A stretch of 64,000 nucleotides of DNA from the NCBI RefSeq assembly GCF_040371755.1, contig NZ_BAABWE010000002.1, positions 124,001 to 188,000 on the forward strand. The letters run 5' to 3'. The position numbers were made by a program, and so were the translations under genes. Numbering within the stretch: the first letter of the stretch is position 1; each line of letters begins with the position of its first letter. Under the pieces are notes generated by a model. It saw nothing but the letters and a program-made list of their open reading frames with translations. It was not told where the DNA came from and searched no databases. This stretch comes from Bermanella sp040371755. GTDB lineage: Bacteria > Pseudomonadota > Gammaproteobacteria > Pseudomonadales > Oceanobacteraceae. Of this stretch, positions 26,391 to 35,700 are shown in pieces.

Positions 26391-27590
26391 TTATAATTGC
26401 ACCTGCACTGCACTCGAGCATGCAATAGCGGTTTGCTTGGCCTCTTCGATGTTTTGTCCTGTTGCTAATGCAACCCCCATACGACGAGTACCGCTAACCT
26501 CAGGTTTACCGAACAAGCGCAATTGTGTATTAGGAATAGACAGTGCGTTTTCTAAATTTAAAAACTGCACATTACGACTTTCACCACTCACTAGAATCAC
26601 ACTAGATGCACTTGGCCCGTTTTGTTTTATTTGTGGAATAGGCAAATCTAAGATTGCACGGGCATGTAATGCAAACTCAGATAAGTCTTGAGAAATCAAA
26701 GTCACCAAACCTGTATCGTGAGGGCGCGGAGAGACTTCACTAAAAATCACCTCATCGCCTTTAATAAATAACTCAACACCAAACAGGCCTTTACCACCTA
26801 ATGCAGATGTCACCTCTTTAGCCATATTTTGTGCCGCTGTTAATGCGGCATTTGTCATGGCTTGAGGCTGCCAAGATTCTTGATAATCACCGTTTTCTTG
26901 GCGATGCCCGATAGGCGCACAAAAAGAAGTCGTGATCTCTCCATTTTCATCACGATGACGAATAGTCAATAACGTAATTTCAAAATCAAAATCCACAAAA
27001 CCTTCAACAATAACCTTTCCTTTTCCTGCGCGACCACCTTCTTGAGCATAATCCCAAGCAGCATCAATTTCGTTTTCATTTCGCAACAAGGACTGTCCTT
27101 TACCAGAAGAACTCATGATGGGTTTAATCACACAAGGCAGACCAATATTTTTAATAGCCGCTAAGTACTCACCTTTAGTTTGCGCAAACTCATAAGCGCT
27201 GGTTTTTAAATTAAGTGTTTCAGCGGCTAAGCGGCGAATGCCTTCACGGTTCATGGTGAGCTGGGTGGCTTTGGCAGTTGGAATAACCGTAAAGCCTTCT
27301 TGCTCAAGCTCCGCTAGTGTCTCTGTGGCAATAGCTTCAATTTCAGGAACAATTAAATCCGGTTTTTCTTGCTCAATCACCCTGCGCAGTGCATCGCCAT
27401 CCAGCATACTAATCACATGAGAGCGATGAGCTACTTGCATGGCTGGGGCATTGGCGTAACGGTCAACCGCTATTACCTCTACGCCTAGGCGTTGTAATTC
27501 AATTGCCACTTCCTTGCCTAATTCCCCTGAACCACATAACAACACTTTTTTTGCGCTTGAACTTAACGGTGTACCTAAGCTGATTGACAT
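26391..27590 (-). CDS. purT: Formate-dependent GAR transformylase PurT
   Basis: 399 residues (E. coli 392). Preatp-grasp domain with LLCGSGELGKEVAIELQRLG, ATP-grasp with SSSGKGQS and SEVSPRPHDTG. Makes formylglycinamide ribonucleotide from GAR, formate and ATP. With purH and purD also present, purine synthesis is well represented here. Followed upstream by the DUF1289 gene's terminator. Confidence 0.97.
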   Translation of the reverse strand: MSISLGTPLSSSAKKVLLCGSGELGKEVAIELQRLGVEVIAVDRYANAPAMQVAHRSHVISMLDGDALRRVIEQEKPDLIVPEIEAIATETLAELEQEGFTVIPTAKATQLTMNREGIRRLAAETLNLKTSAYEFAQTKGEYLAAIKNIGLPCVIKPIMSSSGKGQSLLRNENEIDAAWDYAQEGGRAGKGKVIVEGFVDFDFEITLLTIRHRDENGEITTSFCAPIGHRQENGDYQESWQPQAMTNAALTAAQNMAKEVTSALGGKGLFGVELFIKGDEVIFSEVSPRPHDTGLVTLISQDLSEFALHARAILDLPIPQIKQNGPSASSVILVSGESRNVQFLNLENALSIPNTQLRLFGKPEVSGTRRMGVALATGQNIEEAKQTAIACSSAVQVQL

Positions 27591-27658
27591 ACCATGCCCT
27601 CGAAAAATAAAAATGAGTGTATCAAATTTGATTTATGGCTTCATAGGTTAATAAACGT

Positions 27659-27692
27659 AAAACGGCGCTATTGATAACAATAACGCCGTTTT
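27659..27692 (-). terminator. Terminator after the DUF1289 gene
   Basis: 15-nt arms around ATAA with one mismatch (AAAACGGCG-CTATTG / CAATAA-CGCCGTTTT), ending in T4. About 20 nt after the DUF1289 stop, before purT. Confidence 0.85.
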
Positions 27693-27714
27693 AAAAGAAG
27701 AATTAATAACAGGG

Positions 27715-27918
27715 TTAGAAAGTCATTAAATTTCCTGATGCTTTTTCACGCTCTGCTACGTTTTTTAACACGCTGTGTTTTTGGGTATTATCCATAGTAC
27801 CCCAATTCATGATCTCATCGCCTGTGCGATAGCAACCAATGCACACATCATTTTCATCCAGCGCACACACTGCTACACAAGGGGATTTGACCATGCTTAA
27901 AATATTTTTGTCGCTCAT
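27715..27918 (-). CDS. DUF1289 family cysteine-motif protein
   Basis: 67 residues from the ATG at 27918 (a GTG at 27927 is the alternative). Four cysteines in SPCVAVCALDENDVCIGCYR define DUF1289, thought to bind metal or an Fe-S cluster. No function established. Follows the carbonic-anhydrase-like gene directly, probably co-transcribed. Confidence 0.85.
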   Translation of the reverse strand: MSDKNILSMVKSPCVAVCALDENDVCIGCYRTGDEIMNWGTMDNTQKHSVLKNVAEREKASGNLMTF

Positions 27919-27927
27919 AGGATTCAC

Positions 27928-28467
27928 TTATTTAACTTCAAGGATCGTCATGGGTTTTAAGTGCTTTTTATAGTGCTTAAAATTATGTACATAATGAGCG
28001 GCGCTCAACTCAAGCTGCGTTTTTTGATCCTCTGATAGCTCTTTTTTAACTTTACCAGGACTTCCGAGAACCATGGAGCCATCCGGTACAACCATGCCCT
28101 CTGGAATTAAAGCATTAGCACCTATGATGCAGTGCTTACCAATTTTAGCGCCGTTTAATATCACTGCGTTAATACCAATTAAACTATAATCCCCTACGTC
28201 GCAGCCATGTAGCATAGCTTTATGCCCAATGGTTACGCCTTTTCCTATGGAGAGTTCAATGCCAGAGTCTGTATGCAAGATGGCTCCGTCTTGGACATTG
28301 CTGTTTTCACCAATGGTAATCACATCATTATCAGCACGAATAACAGCGTTAAACCAAACCGATGTGTTATTTTCCATGACTACACTGCCAATTAGCTGGG
28401 CGCTGTCTGCAATGAAATGATCTTCTCCTTGAAGATCAATTTTACGTTCTGCTAATTCATAAACCAT
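27928..28467 (-). CDS. Gamma-carbonic anhydrase family protein (YrdA/PaaY-like)
   Basis: 179 residues of left-handed beta-helix hexapeptides. Metal ligands are present at H65, H82 and H87 (ILHTD, GHKAMLHGC). YrdA-type proteins form trimers; carbonic anhydrase activity is often weak or unproven, and some are thioesterase-like. Part of the Nudix-gammaCA-DUF1289 leftward cluster. Confidence 0.88.
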   Translation of the reverse strand: MVYELAERKIDLQGEDHFIADSAQLIGSVVMENNTSVWFNAVIRADNDVITIGENSNVQDGAILHTDSGIELSIGKGVTIGHKAMLHGCDVGDYSLIGINAVILNGAKIGKHCIIGANALIPEGMVVPDGSMVLGSPGKVKKELSEDQKTQLELSAAHYVHNFKHYKKHLKPMTILEVK

Positions 28468-28501
28468 GTTTTTACCTAAATCTTTTTATCATTTGGAATT
28501 A

Positions 28502-29092
28502 TTACGTTTCCATCAATCCATCTAATGAATCTAATAAAATTTCAAACTCTGTATCAAAAAATAAATTGAACATCTCACCAAGCATCACAGCAGTTAATCC
28601 CCAGATGGTATAGTCTTCAAAATACCATCTAGGCCCCTTAAAGCGACCAAATACATCTATCTGATCAGGCTGACCTTGCGTAAAGAACGACAATGGCACT
28701 TTAAACACCGAATCAATCTCTCTTGAGTCTGCATTGATGTGAGCATCTTTATGCACAATGGCCAAAACCGGCGTTACCAAAAAGCCATAACGGGAGATAA
28801 CCTGATCCAAGGTTCCAATAACATCGACCTCACTCGGATCAAGATGAATCTCTTCTTGAGCCTCACGCAGTGCCGTTGCAATGATGTCTACATCATTATC
28901 TTCTCGCTTGCCGCCGGGAAATGCCACTTCACCCTTATGGGTGGGCATATCACTTGACCTGAGGGTTAATATCACTTGCGGATCAGCTTCGTCGGTAATT
29001 GCGACTAACACCCCTGCCTCAGCTAAACCCCGTTCACTTAAGGTTCTTGGTTTATGGGCCTGCGCTTTTGTTATTAATATATCGAGTACCAT
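28502..29092 (-). CDS. NudL-type CoA pyrophosphatase (Nudix)
   Basis: 196 residues from the ATG at 29092, supported by GAGGTGG just upstream; a longer frame to 29113 lacks it. The Nudix box (AFPGGKREDNDVDIIA, then LREAQEEIHL) has the spacing typical of the CoA-diphosphatase (NudL/YeaB) group. Predicted to cleave CoA or oxidised CoA. First gene of the cluster with gammaCA and DUF1289. Confidence 0.85.
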   Translation of the reverse strand: MVLDILITKAQAHKPRTLSERGLAEAGVLVAITDEADPQVILTLRSSDMPTHKGEVAFPGGKREDNDVDIIATALREAQEEIHLDPSEVDVIGTLDQVISRYGFLVTPVLAIVHKDAHINADSREIDSVFKVPLSFFTQGQPDQIDVFGRFKGPRWYFEDYTIWGLTAVMLGEMFNLFFDTEFEILLDSLDGLMET

Positions 29093-29289
29093 GGGCCACC
29101 TCACTTCATGCACGTATTCTAACCAATTTTGCTCTTTTAATCAGTTAGTAACTGTAACTGTGCCAATTCAAGTACGCTTAGCATTGCTGTTACAAATCAA
29201 CTTATAAGATTTACGCCTAAATATCCGGCTATCTATTCACAATTTGGATAAAAAGCGCAATGACAAACATTGATCGAATTTATAACCTT

Positions 29290-29324
29290 TTGAATTATAA
29301 GGATTTTTATCTTTTATAATTCAA
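29290..29324. repeat. AT-rich 11-bp inverted repeat
   Basis: TTGAATTATAA (29290-29300) and TTATAATTCAA (29314-29324) are perfect complements around a 13-nt loop. It lies in the 357-bp non-coding interval 29093-29449, in which I see no gene. Could be an operator or a cruciform; not a classic terminator. Confidence 0.6.
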
Positions 29325-29406
29325 CTATGGGTTTTTATGCCTGCCTTATACCTTGGGGTCAAGCATGAAGTACGCGCTGTGACAAGCTTATGGCGTAAGC
29401 CCTTGA

Positions 29407-29436
29407 TTGATAAACTATTACAATCAGTTACATAAT
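29407..29436 (+). promoter_or_regulatory. Candidate sigma70 promoter for the DUF3135 gene
   Basis: TTGATA and CATAAT are separated by 18 nt and lie just upstream of the gene start at 29450. That leaves a very short leader, so the assignment is tentative. Confidence 0.35.
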
Positions 29437-29449
29437 TCAGAGAAGCTTT

Positions 29450-29788
29450 ATGAAAAAGCCATTACCCAGTTTTGAACGCATGGCCGAAATGGCCAAAAAT
29501 GATCCAGATGCCTTAGAGCGCTTACGCTTAGAGATGGTACGTGATGCCATCCAATCAGCACCAGAAGAATACCGTCAGCGTTTACATGGCTTGCAGTTTC
29601 AAATTGATGGTAAGCGTCTATTAAGTAAAAACCCAATGCAGGCCTGCATTGAAATCAGCCGGATGATGAACGAATCATTACTAGAGCTTAAAACCTATAT
29701 TAACGGTATTGATGGCGACACAGACACTCCACTGCCAAGTATCGCTGAACCTGCTAAAGTCCTGAAATTCCCTACGGAAGTACTTTAG
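29450..29788 (+). CDS. DUF3135 family protein
   Basis: 112 residues, no membrane segment. The start LPSFERMAEMAKNDPDALERL and the region GLQFQIDGKRLLSKNPMQAC are characteristic of DUF3135. Function unknown; it sits between Nudix genes as I recall from other gammaproteobacteria. Confidence 0.82.
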   Translation: MKKPLPSFERMAEMAKNDPDALERLRLEMVRDAIQSAPEEYRQRLHGLQFQIDGKRLLSKNPMQACIEISRMMNESLLELKTYINGIDGDTDTPLPSIAEPAKVLKFPTEVL

Positions 29789-29863
29789 CTCGCTGGAATT
29801 CTTTGCCTTGCCTTTCCTTTGGCCGCTATACTGCGGCCTTTCTTTTAAGGTGATTGCTTCCCC

Positions 29864-30421
29864 ATGAAATTTTGCAGTGAATGTGCCCACCCAGTTCAAT
29901 ACTCTATACCTGAAGGGGATAATAGAGAGCGTGCCATATGCACGTCCTGTGGCACCATTCATTATGTAAACCCAAGAATTGTCGCAGGTACGTTACCAGT
30001 TTTTGAAGGTCAAATTCTGTTATGTAAACGTGCTATCGAGCCAAGGAAAGGCTATTGGACACTACCTGCTGGCTTTATGGAAAATGGTGAAGGCTTGCAA
30101 CAGGGGGCGGCACGAGAAACCCTTGAAGAAGCAGGTATCAATGTCACTTGTGGACAAATGCTAAGCGCTATTACGGTGCCATTTATATCACAAGTGCATA
30201 TCTTCTTTTTCACCCAATTAGACAGCCCAGAGCATGCATTAAAAACCAGTGAAAGTTTAGAAGTAAAACTATTTAACTTTACGGATATTCCTTGGACTGA
30301 AATCGCCTTTCCAACCGTCAAGCAAACAATCGAACATTATTTGAATGATGTGAAAAACGGTGAGATACAAACCCGCATATGGAATATTGACGTTAAAGAC
30401 CGTATTGCCCGTATAAGCTAA
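29864..30421 (+). CDS. Nudix hydrolase with N-terminal zinc ribbon
   Basis: 185 residues. N-terminal CxxC pairs (FCSEC, ICTSCG) form a zinc ribbon; the Nudix box is canonical (G-x5-E-x7-RETLEEAG). Members act on nucleoside diphosphate derivatives; the exact substrate is unpredictable. Its 3' end overlaps the convergent NIF3-like gene by 4 nt. Confidence 0.87.
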   Translation: MKFCSECAHPVQYSIPEGDNRERAICTSCGTIHYVNPRIVAGTLPVFEGQILLCKRAIEPRKGYWTLPAGFMENGEGLQQGAARETLEEAGINVTCGQMLSAITVPFISQVHIFFFTQLDSPEHALKTSESLEVKLFNFTDIPWTEIAFPTVKQTIEHYLNDVKNGEIQTRIWNIDVKDRIARIS

Positions 30422-30732
30422 AAGCCAGTTATGGGCTGATAAACATCATAAGCAGGCTCTTCATAAGGATGTGCTGCCTTCATGGCGGCCATTACCGCTT
30501 TAATACAGTGTTCCTCACACACCATTTCGATTTTAAGCTCGTTCACTATTTCTAGCTCACCTACCTCACCGATAAACGCATTAGACCCTTGCATGGGCTT
30601 AAACTGACCTTGCCCTTGGGTTTGCCAACAACAATGCTCATACAAACCAATGCGCCCCGCTCCGGCATCAAACATGGCCTGTTTGACTACCTGAGCATGA
30701 TCTAAAGGTACATAGATATTAATACGATACAC
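30418..30732 (-). CDS. YqfO/NIF3-like C-terminal domain protein
   Basis: 104 residues resembling the stand-alone insert domain of NIF3/YqfO proteins (COG3323). Characteristic segments are MYRINIYVPLDHAQVVKQA, GAGRIG-YEHC and AAHPYEEPAYDVY. Small cytosolic trimer in known structures; function unknown. Nine nt after the YkgJ-like gene. Confidence 0.83.
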   Translation of the reverse strand: MYRINIYVPLDHAQVVKQAMFDAGAGRIGLYEHCCWQTQGQGQFKPMQGSNAFIGEVGELEIVNELKIEMVCEEHCIKAVMAAMKAAHPYEEPAYDVYQPITGF

Positions 30733-30741
30733 AGTGGCACT

Positions 30742-31041
30742 CTAATTTGAGATGTGGGTTAGATGGACCAATTGAATCAAGTTATCCATAGCTTCTTGGG
30801 CTGAGTCACCGCAAATCTCTTTCTCTGCAATGAACTGCTCACAAACCTTTGGACGCTCAGGGCGAGCAAAGATTTTACATAAATTATTCTCATCAAGCTG
30901 AATGCAACGCTCTCCTGCTACTTTACCGTTAGGCATACCTGGGATAGCACTGGATATAGAGGGAGCAATACAACAGGCTCCACAACCGGGGTTACATAGC
31001 ATAGCTGAACCTAAATCATGTTCGAGCCCATAGCATGTCAC
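30742..31041 (-). CDS. YkgJ-family cysteine-cluster protein
   Basis: 99 residues from a GTG whose first bases overlap the upstream stop (GTGA). Cysteine cluster NPGCGACCIAPSI plus GERCIQ, NLCKIF and PKVCEQF, the YkgJ (UPF0153) pattern, suggests a Zn or Fe-S site. Function unknown. Translationally coupled to the signal-peptide protein upstream. Confidence 0.85.
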   Translation of the reverse strand: MTCYGLEHDLGSAMLCNPGCGACCIAPSISSAIPGMPNGKVAGERCIQLDENNLCKIFARPERPKVCEQFIAEKEICGDSAQEAMDNLIQLVHLTHISN

Positions 31042-31379
31042 AATCCTAGGGAATTCACCAATTGACGGTTATATCGAGTGCAATAACGTTCTAGCAGAAT
31101 TTTTTCATCGATACCCATCTCAGAGTGATCGTATAAGCGAAATTCATTCATGATTTTAACGCGGTATTTCTTTTTAATGATGTCTATGTGAGTCGCTTCA
31201 ACACCGGGGATTCTATTCTCTTTATTTTCTCCCACAATGTAAGCCATAAAAACAGGATAGACACTTGATGCGCTCTTTTTCGCATCTTCCACAGGATACT
31301 GGAACAAGCGGTAATCCAAACCTCGGGCGCATAAACAAGAACAGAACAGCAACAAGCTAAGGATGATTATTGATTTCAT
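31038..31379 (-). CDS. Predicted exported protein of unknown function
   Basis: 113 residues with a signal peptide or lipoprotein-like start (IIILSLLLFCSCLCARG). The mature part is about 95 residues, mixed charge, with no motif I recognise. It overlaps the following YkgJ-like gene by 4 nt, so it is almost certainly expressed. Confidence 0.7.
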   Translation of the reverse strand: MKSIIILSLLLFCSCLCARGLDYRLFQYPVEDAKKSASSVYPVFMAYIVGENKENRIPGVEATHIDIIKKKYRVKIMNEFRLYDHSEMGIDEKILLERYCTRYNRQLVNSLGL

Positions 31380-31551
31380 AACGACTCTTTAGGTAACCGC
31401 ATATCATTCACCAGTATAGACCAACTACGCCTACACCCTCGTGACAATTTGTAACCTGTGTTTATAGCAAATGAAACACACCCTACTCTTGCATTAAACC
31501 TAGCCCCCTCATACCATGGCGAATTGAACCGATTAAAATAAGTAACAAGCC

Positions 31552-32028
31552 ATGACCGCTGGATTATTCCCTGAAGAAAACGTCAACGATATTTTCTTTT
31601 CTCGTCACGATACCGATGAGCCATTAGGCAGTGCTTCTCACCACCCTTTTTCTTTAGAAGGGCAAGAATGGCCGACAGCTGAGCATTACTACCAAGCCAG
31701 CTTATTTGATAATCCAACTATTAAAAGCAAAATTTTAGCACTGAAAAGCGCAAATGATGTTTTAGCATTTACTAAATGGAAGTTATTTTCAAAGAAAAAA
31801 GGTTGGAAAAAACTCAGACAAGTCTTGATGACCCGCGCCATTTACACCAAATGCAAAACTTACCCACAAATCGCTGAGAAACTATTAGCCACTGGCGATA
31901 AAAAATTAGTAGAAAACAGCAGCTATGATTATTACTGGGGCTGTGGGCGAGATCGCCGCGCTGAGAATACTTATGGGAAAGTGCTGATGAATGTGCGGGA
32001 TAAGTTGAAGGAAGAAAGCTCTAAATAA
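31552..32028 (+). CDS. NADAR domain protein (YbiA-like)
   Basis: 158 residues, full NADAR length. Conserved segments are WPTAEHYYQASLF, a central basic helix and YYWGCGRDRRAENTYGKVLM. YbiA-type enzymes hydrolyse N-glycosidic bonds of riboflavin intermediates, and other NADAR proteins remove ADP-ribose-type marks from nucleic acid. Convergent with the condensin-side genes. Confidence 0.88.
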   Translation: MTAGLFPEENVNDIFFSRHDTDEPLGSASHHPFSLEGQEWPTAEHYYQASLFDNPTIKSKILALKSANDVLAFTKWKLFSKKKGWKKLRQVLMTRAIYTKCKTYPQIAEKLLATGDKKLVENSSYDYYWGCGRDRRAENTYGKVLMNVRDKLKEESSK

Positions 32029-32034
32029 AGCTTT

Positions 32035-32368
32035 TCAACTTTGATTTACGAATATCGCTATCAACGCAAAAGCAAACAAAACGCCTAAGGTTAATAATAA
32101 AGGTGCGAAATTACCATTTTTCGCTTCTGATGCTAAAAAAGTATTAAATTCTTTTTTACTTTGCTTTCTACCATGTTTCGAATCTAAGTTGTGTTTAGTT
32201 AAGCCTATACTTCCAGTACTTACATATTCCTTTGCAGTAGTCAGTGTAGGTACCGGCCCAAAATCAATATTGCCATCGACTTTTTAATATACCAATAGAA
32301 CCATCTTTAATTATTCTTCGACCATCTGCAGCAAGATAATTACCAGCTTCAATCTTTGCCACTTTCAT
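32035..32368 (-). pseudogene. Small C-tail-anchored membrane protein gene with frameshift
   Basis: An ATG at 32368 with AAGGA nine nt upstream opens a frame (MKVAKIEAGNYLAADGRR) that stops after 34 residues. One base later in phase, at the A5 run near 32281, a second frame continues for about 80 residues and ends in a membrane helix (FAPLLLTLGVLFAFALIAIF, then VNQS). Removing one A joins them into one protein of about 110 residues. A 1-nt insertion, a sequencing error or, less likely, +1 frameshifting would explain it. No family recognised. Confidence 0.6.
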
Positions 32369-32424
32369 ACGTGATTATCCTTAATATATCCATTGAAATT
32401 AAATAGAGAAAGTAGACAGACTTA

Positions 32425-32600
32425 GAGCGTTAGCGAGGCAGTTTAGGCAAGGAAAAGGATTCTTCAAAAAACGGAGCTTACTGTAGTAAGTATTCGTTGC
32501 ACTCACCCTTCGGGCCAAACTAAAGTTTGTTCAAGCAAAGCTTGTGAGTATTTTTGAAGTATCCGTTAACGCAGCATAAGCAACGCTGCTAGCTCGAAAT
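32425..32600. repeat. Intergenic hairpin element, copy 1 (interrupted)
   Basis: Outer arms 32457-32470 and 32551-32564 pair with one mismatch. Inside lie ACGGAG, a 5-bp stem CTTAC/GTAAG and TGAGTA, as in copy 2, but 54 nt (32491-32544) are inserted before TGAGTA. The flank AGCGAGGC is shared with copy 2. Confidence 0.75.
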
Positions 32601-32720
32601 TAAGCTCGATTGAGGAAGTCAGAGCGAGGCGAAGTTGATTTTTTAAAACGGAGTTTAGTCCGCTAAATGAGTATTTAAAAAATCAACTTCAACAAAGCTA
32701 TGACGACGATAATCAGCTTA
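32601..32720. repeat. Intergenic hairpin element, copy 2 (intact)
   Basis: A perfect 17-bp inverted repeat (32631-32647 / 32674-32690) encloses ACGGAG, an inner stem TTTAG/CTAAA and TGAGTA. It begins with AGCGAGGC and ends immediately downstream of the mksB stop codon (minus strand), so it may also act as transcript end or stabiliser. Confidence 0.8.
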
Positions 32721-32721
32721 A

Positions 32722-35700
32722 TTAGGCAAACTCTTCCATAAAGTCCAATTCGGCTTGCTGTCGTACCACTCTTCTATGATGCGCCCACAAATCTTGAATC
32801 TTCTCTTTATTGCATTGCTGCCTGTCAACCAATACTCGCGTATTCAATTCACCACGCTTACCTGCGGCTAGCGGTACTTTACTGAATACGTATTGGTTTG
32901 AAATCAGATCCATAAATGGGCCAGATTTACTGGTCGGCATGATGAACAATAACTGTAACCCTAGGCTTTCAGTTAAATAGTTGATCACTTCTTTCGAGCG
33001 GGTTTCATCCATTTTACTAAAGGCTTCATCCACTAACACCATACGCAGGTGAGTATCCCCTTTATTAAAGCGGAAGGCTGAGGTAATAGCCGCACTACGA
33101 ATAATATAGGCAGGGGTTTCTAACTGACCGCCAGAGCCAGTACCGTATTGCGATAAGGCAATTGGTTCTTTACCTTCAGGTTGTTTATAAATTTCGTAGT
33201 TACGATAATTACGATAATCCGACAAACGTTCTAACTCACGCATGGCTTTTTGTTCGTCGTCACTTAATAGCATTTCCATTAATTGACTGCGCACCTTAGC
33301 GCTCTTTTGGCTAAGCTCCACTTCGAATAAAGTTTGCCCTTCACCAATGGATGGATTCTTGATGACCTCTTCAAAGAAGTTCCAGTAATCTTTAAATTCT
33401 GGCACCCATTCCCAATCGAACCAGTAACATTCTTTATCGGTACCGAATCTATGATGACGTAACTCGCTGTTCATATCTTCTAAGGTACGCTTACCTTCGC
33501 TAATGGCTTGGTAAATGGCGTGACATAAATTAGTTACAAACGCGTTATCAAAGCTGTCTTTTAAGCTAGATAGCTTGTCTTGTTTTTCTACCAAGATGTT
33601 ATTTTTCAAGCGGTTATGAATCCGATCCACTTCACGCTGAACATCGCATATATCTTGGAAGAATCGGGCGCTATGTTCGTCCGTATAATCCGGTGCATAA
33701 ACAATGGCATCCAAGGTTTGGCAACGCTGATTATGTTCAGCGATGGCTCGGTCCACACTTTGAGCGCGGCTATTTAATTCACTTAAAATGGCTTGCTGTT
33801 GATTCTGTGCGATTTCCGCTGTGGTGCGTGCTGCTTCTTCATCTGCTTCGATTAAGCATTTCTCAACATCAAAGTCCGGCCAAACCTTACTAATGGAGCG
33901 TAAGTTATCTTCGTTAGAATCCGCTTTTTCTGCTGTGAATTCTTGCTGATCGCTAAGCACTGCGCAGCGTTTCTCGCTTTCTTTTAATTGTTGAGCCGTG
34001 CGACCTAGCTCCCCATCTAGACGCTGAATTTGTTCATCTAATGTCTGCGCTTGTTCCGCCAGTTCTCTGTATTCATCTTCTAATAATGAGAAGTCTGACA
34101 AATCTATTTGATCAAGCTGTTTCTCGGCATTTCGCCATTGACGATTCACGCTCACCATTTGTTGCAATTGATCAGCATACGCAAGATGACGTAATTGATT
34201 CACCGCTAATAGTAAATCTTGTGCTTCTCGTTGGTTTTGCTGTGCATTACTGGCTTGTTCCGCCAATTGCTGAAATTCACGCTGCTTGGCACTTAGCGCG
34301 CGTTCGCGTGCACCTTGCCCAAACACCAATTCAGTATCACTCATGTCACAGCGATACATGGAATACGATCCAGAACCCATACCTTGCTTGGTTAAACCAC
34401 GGCGTGTTTTACGCAGAGCTTGAGCATCGGGTACTTGTTCTACACTGCCGTAACTGGCCATTAGGTAATGCTTGGCAGTGGCATGCTCAAATTTCATAAG
34501 ATGCATAATGGAGTTATGCGGCACCTTTTGACGATCGGCGTCTTGTTTGGCCTTGCTGCCTTGAATCACGCGGGCTCGGTTACCGCCAGGCATGTTACGT
34601 ACAATGCTAATGGCATCAGATTCGTAATCTTCTTCAACCACAATAGAGAAACGCGCACCGCCAATGTAACCCTCAATGGCGTTCTGCCAATCAGAGTCCA
34701 GTACTTCAACATAGTCACACAAGACTTTTGGATCTGCCTGCGGGTACTCACGACGAATGGCATCTAAAGCGGCTTCAACAAAGTATGGGTAACTGACTTG
34801 GCTTGAATGCAAGCGATCCATATCTTGTTGGATTTGTTGCATTTTCTTGTGCTGGCTTTGTAATTTTTGTTCACGGCGATCCGCCAAGCGAGCAAGCTGG
34901 TCACGTAAGCTCACCCCTTCTGTGGTGAGTTCCGCATTAAACCAAAGTTCACGCCACTGGTTGATTTGTTCTTGTCGCTGAATGCCGTCATCTAAATGGG
35001 CTTCCAGCGGTGAGATGTCGATCATGTCCTTGTTCAAAATAGCGGGAAAGTCCAGTTGATCTGAATCCGCTAAAGCGACCACCTGCTTACCTTGTGATAA
35101 AAACTTGCGCTCATTTAACGCTGGGATTTCTACACCAACACTGGTGTTCTGTAAGGTTTTATAAATGCTTTTAGATGCATCTAAGGTGTATTTGAGCTGT
35201 TTGTCTTGCTCTAATAATAAAATCGCTTGCTGTTGCAATTGCTTTTTAAAGCCTTCTATCTCTTGCTCTAAATGATCTTTATCTTTTAACGCTGGAATTC
35301 CCTGACGGCGCGCTTCCAATCCCACTAGTTCTTCACGGGATTGCTTACGGCGAGATTCAGCGGTTTCACGTTCGTTTTGTTTGTGATTCAAATCGCTGCG
35401 CAATTGTTGCTGCTGATTTTTCGCATCTCGATAGGCGCTTTGGTCTTCGACATAGCGACTCTTTGCTGCCACATAATGGGCAACCTGATAATCAATCCAC
35501 TGATCAATGTAGGTTTGGCTATTAGACTTAGCGCCTAATAAGATATTGATATTTTCGATTAAGCCTTGTGCATCGGATTCCATTGCATGAATGGTTTTCA
35601 TTAAATCTGAGACACTGCGTATGGCCTCGCCTAAATCTTTTTTCTCTAAAATTTCATTAGCCACAAATCCATTAATACTTTTAACGGGTTTATATGCCAT

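Noticed and set aside
32275..32290. Programmed frameshift at the A5 run
   Set aside because: The sequence does not fit a canonical -1 slippery heptamer and the needed shift is +1; a mutation or read error is simpler.
34041..34499. 152-codon plus-strand frame inside mksB
   Set aside because: Antisense shadow of a coiled-coil coding region; no ribosome-binding site or domain.
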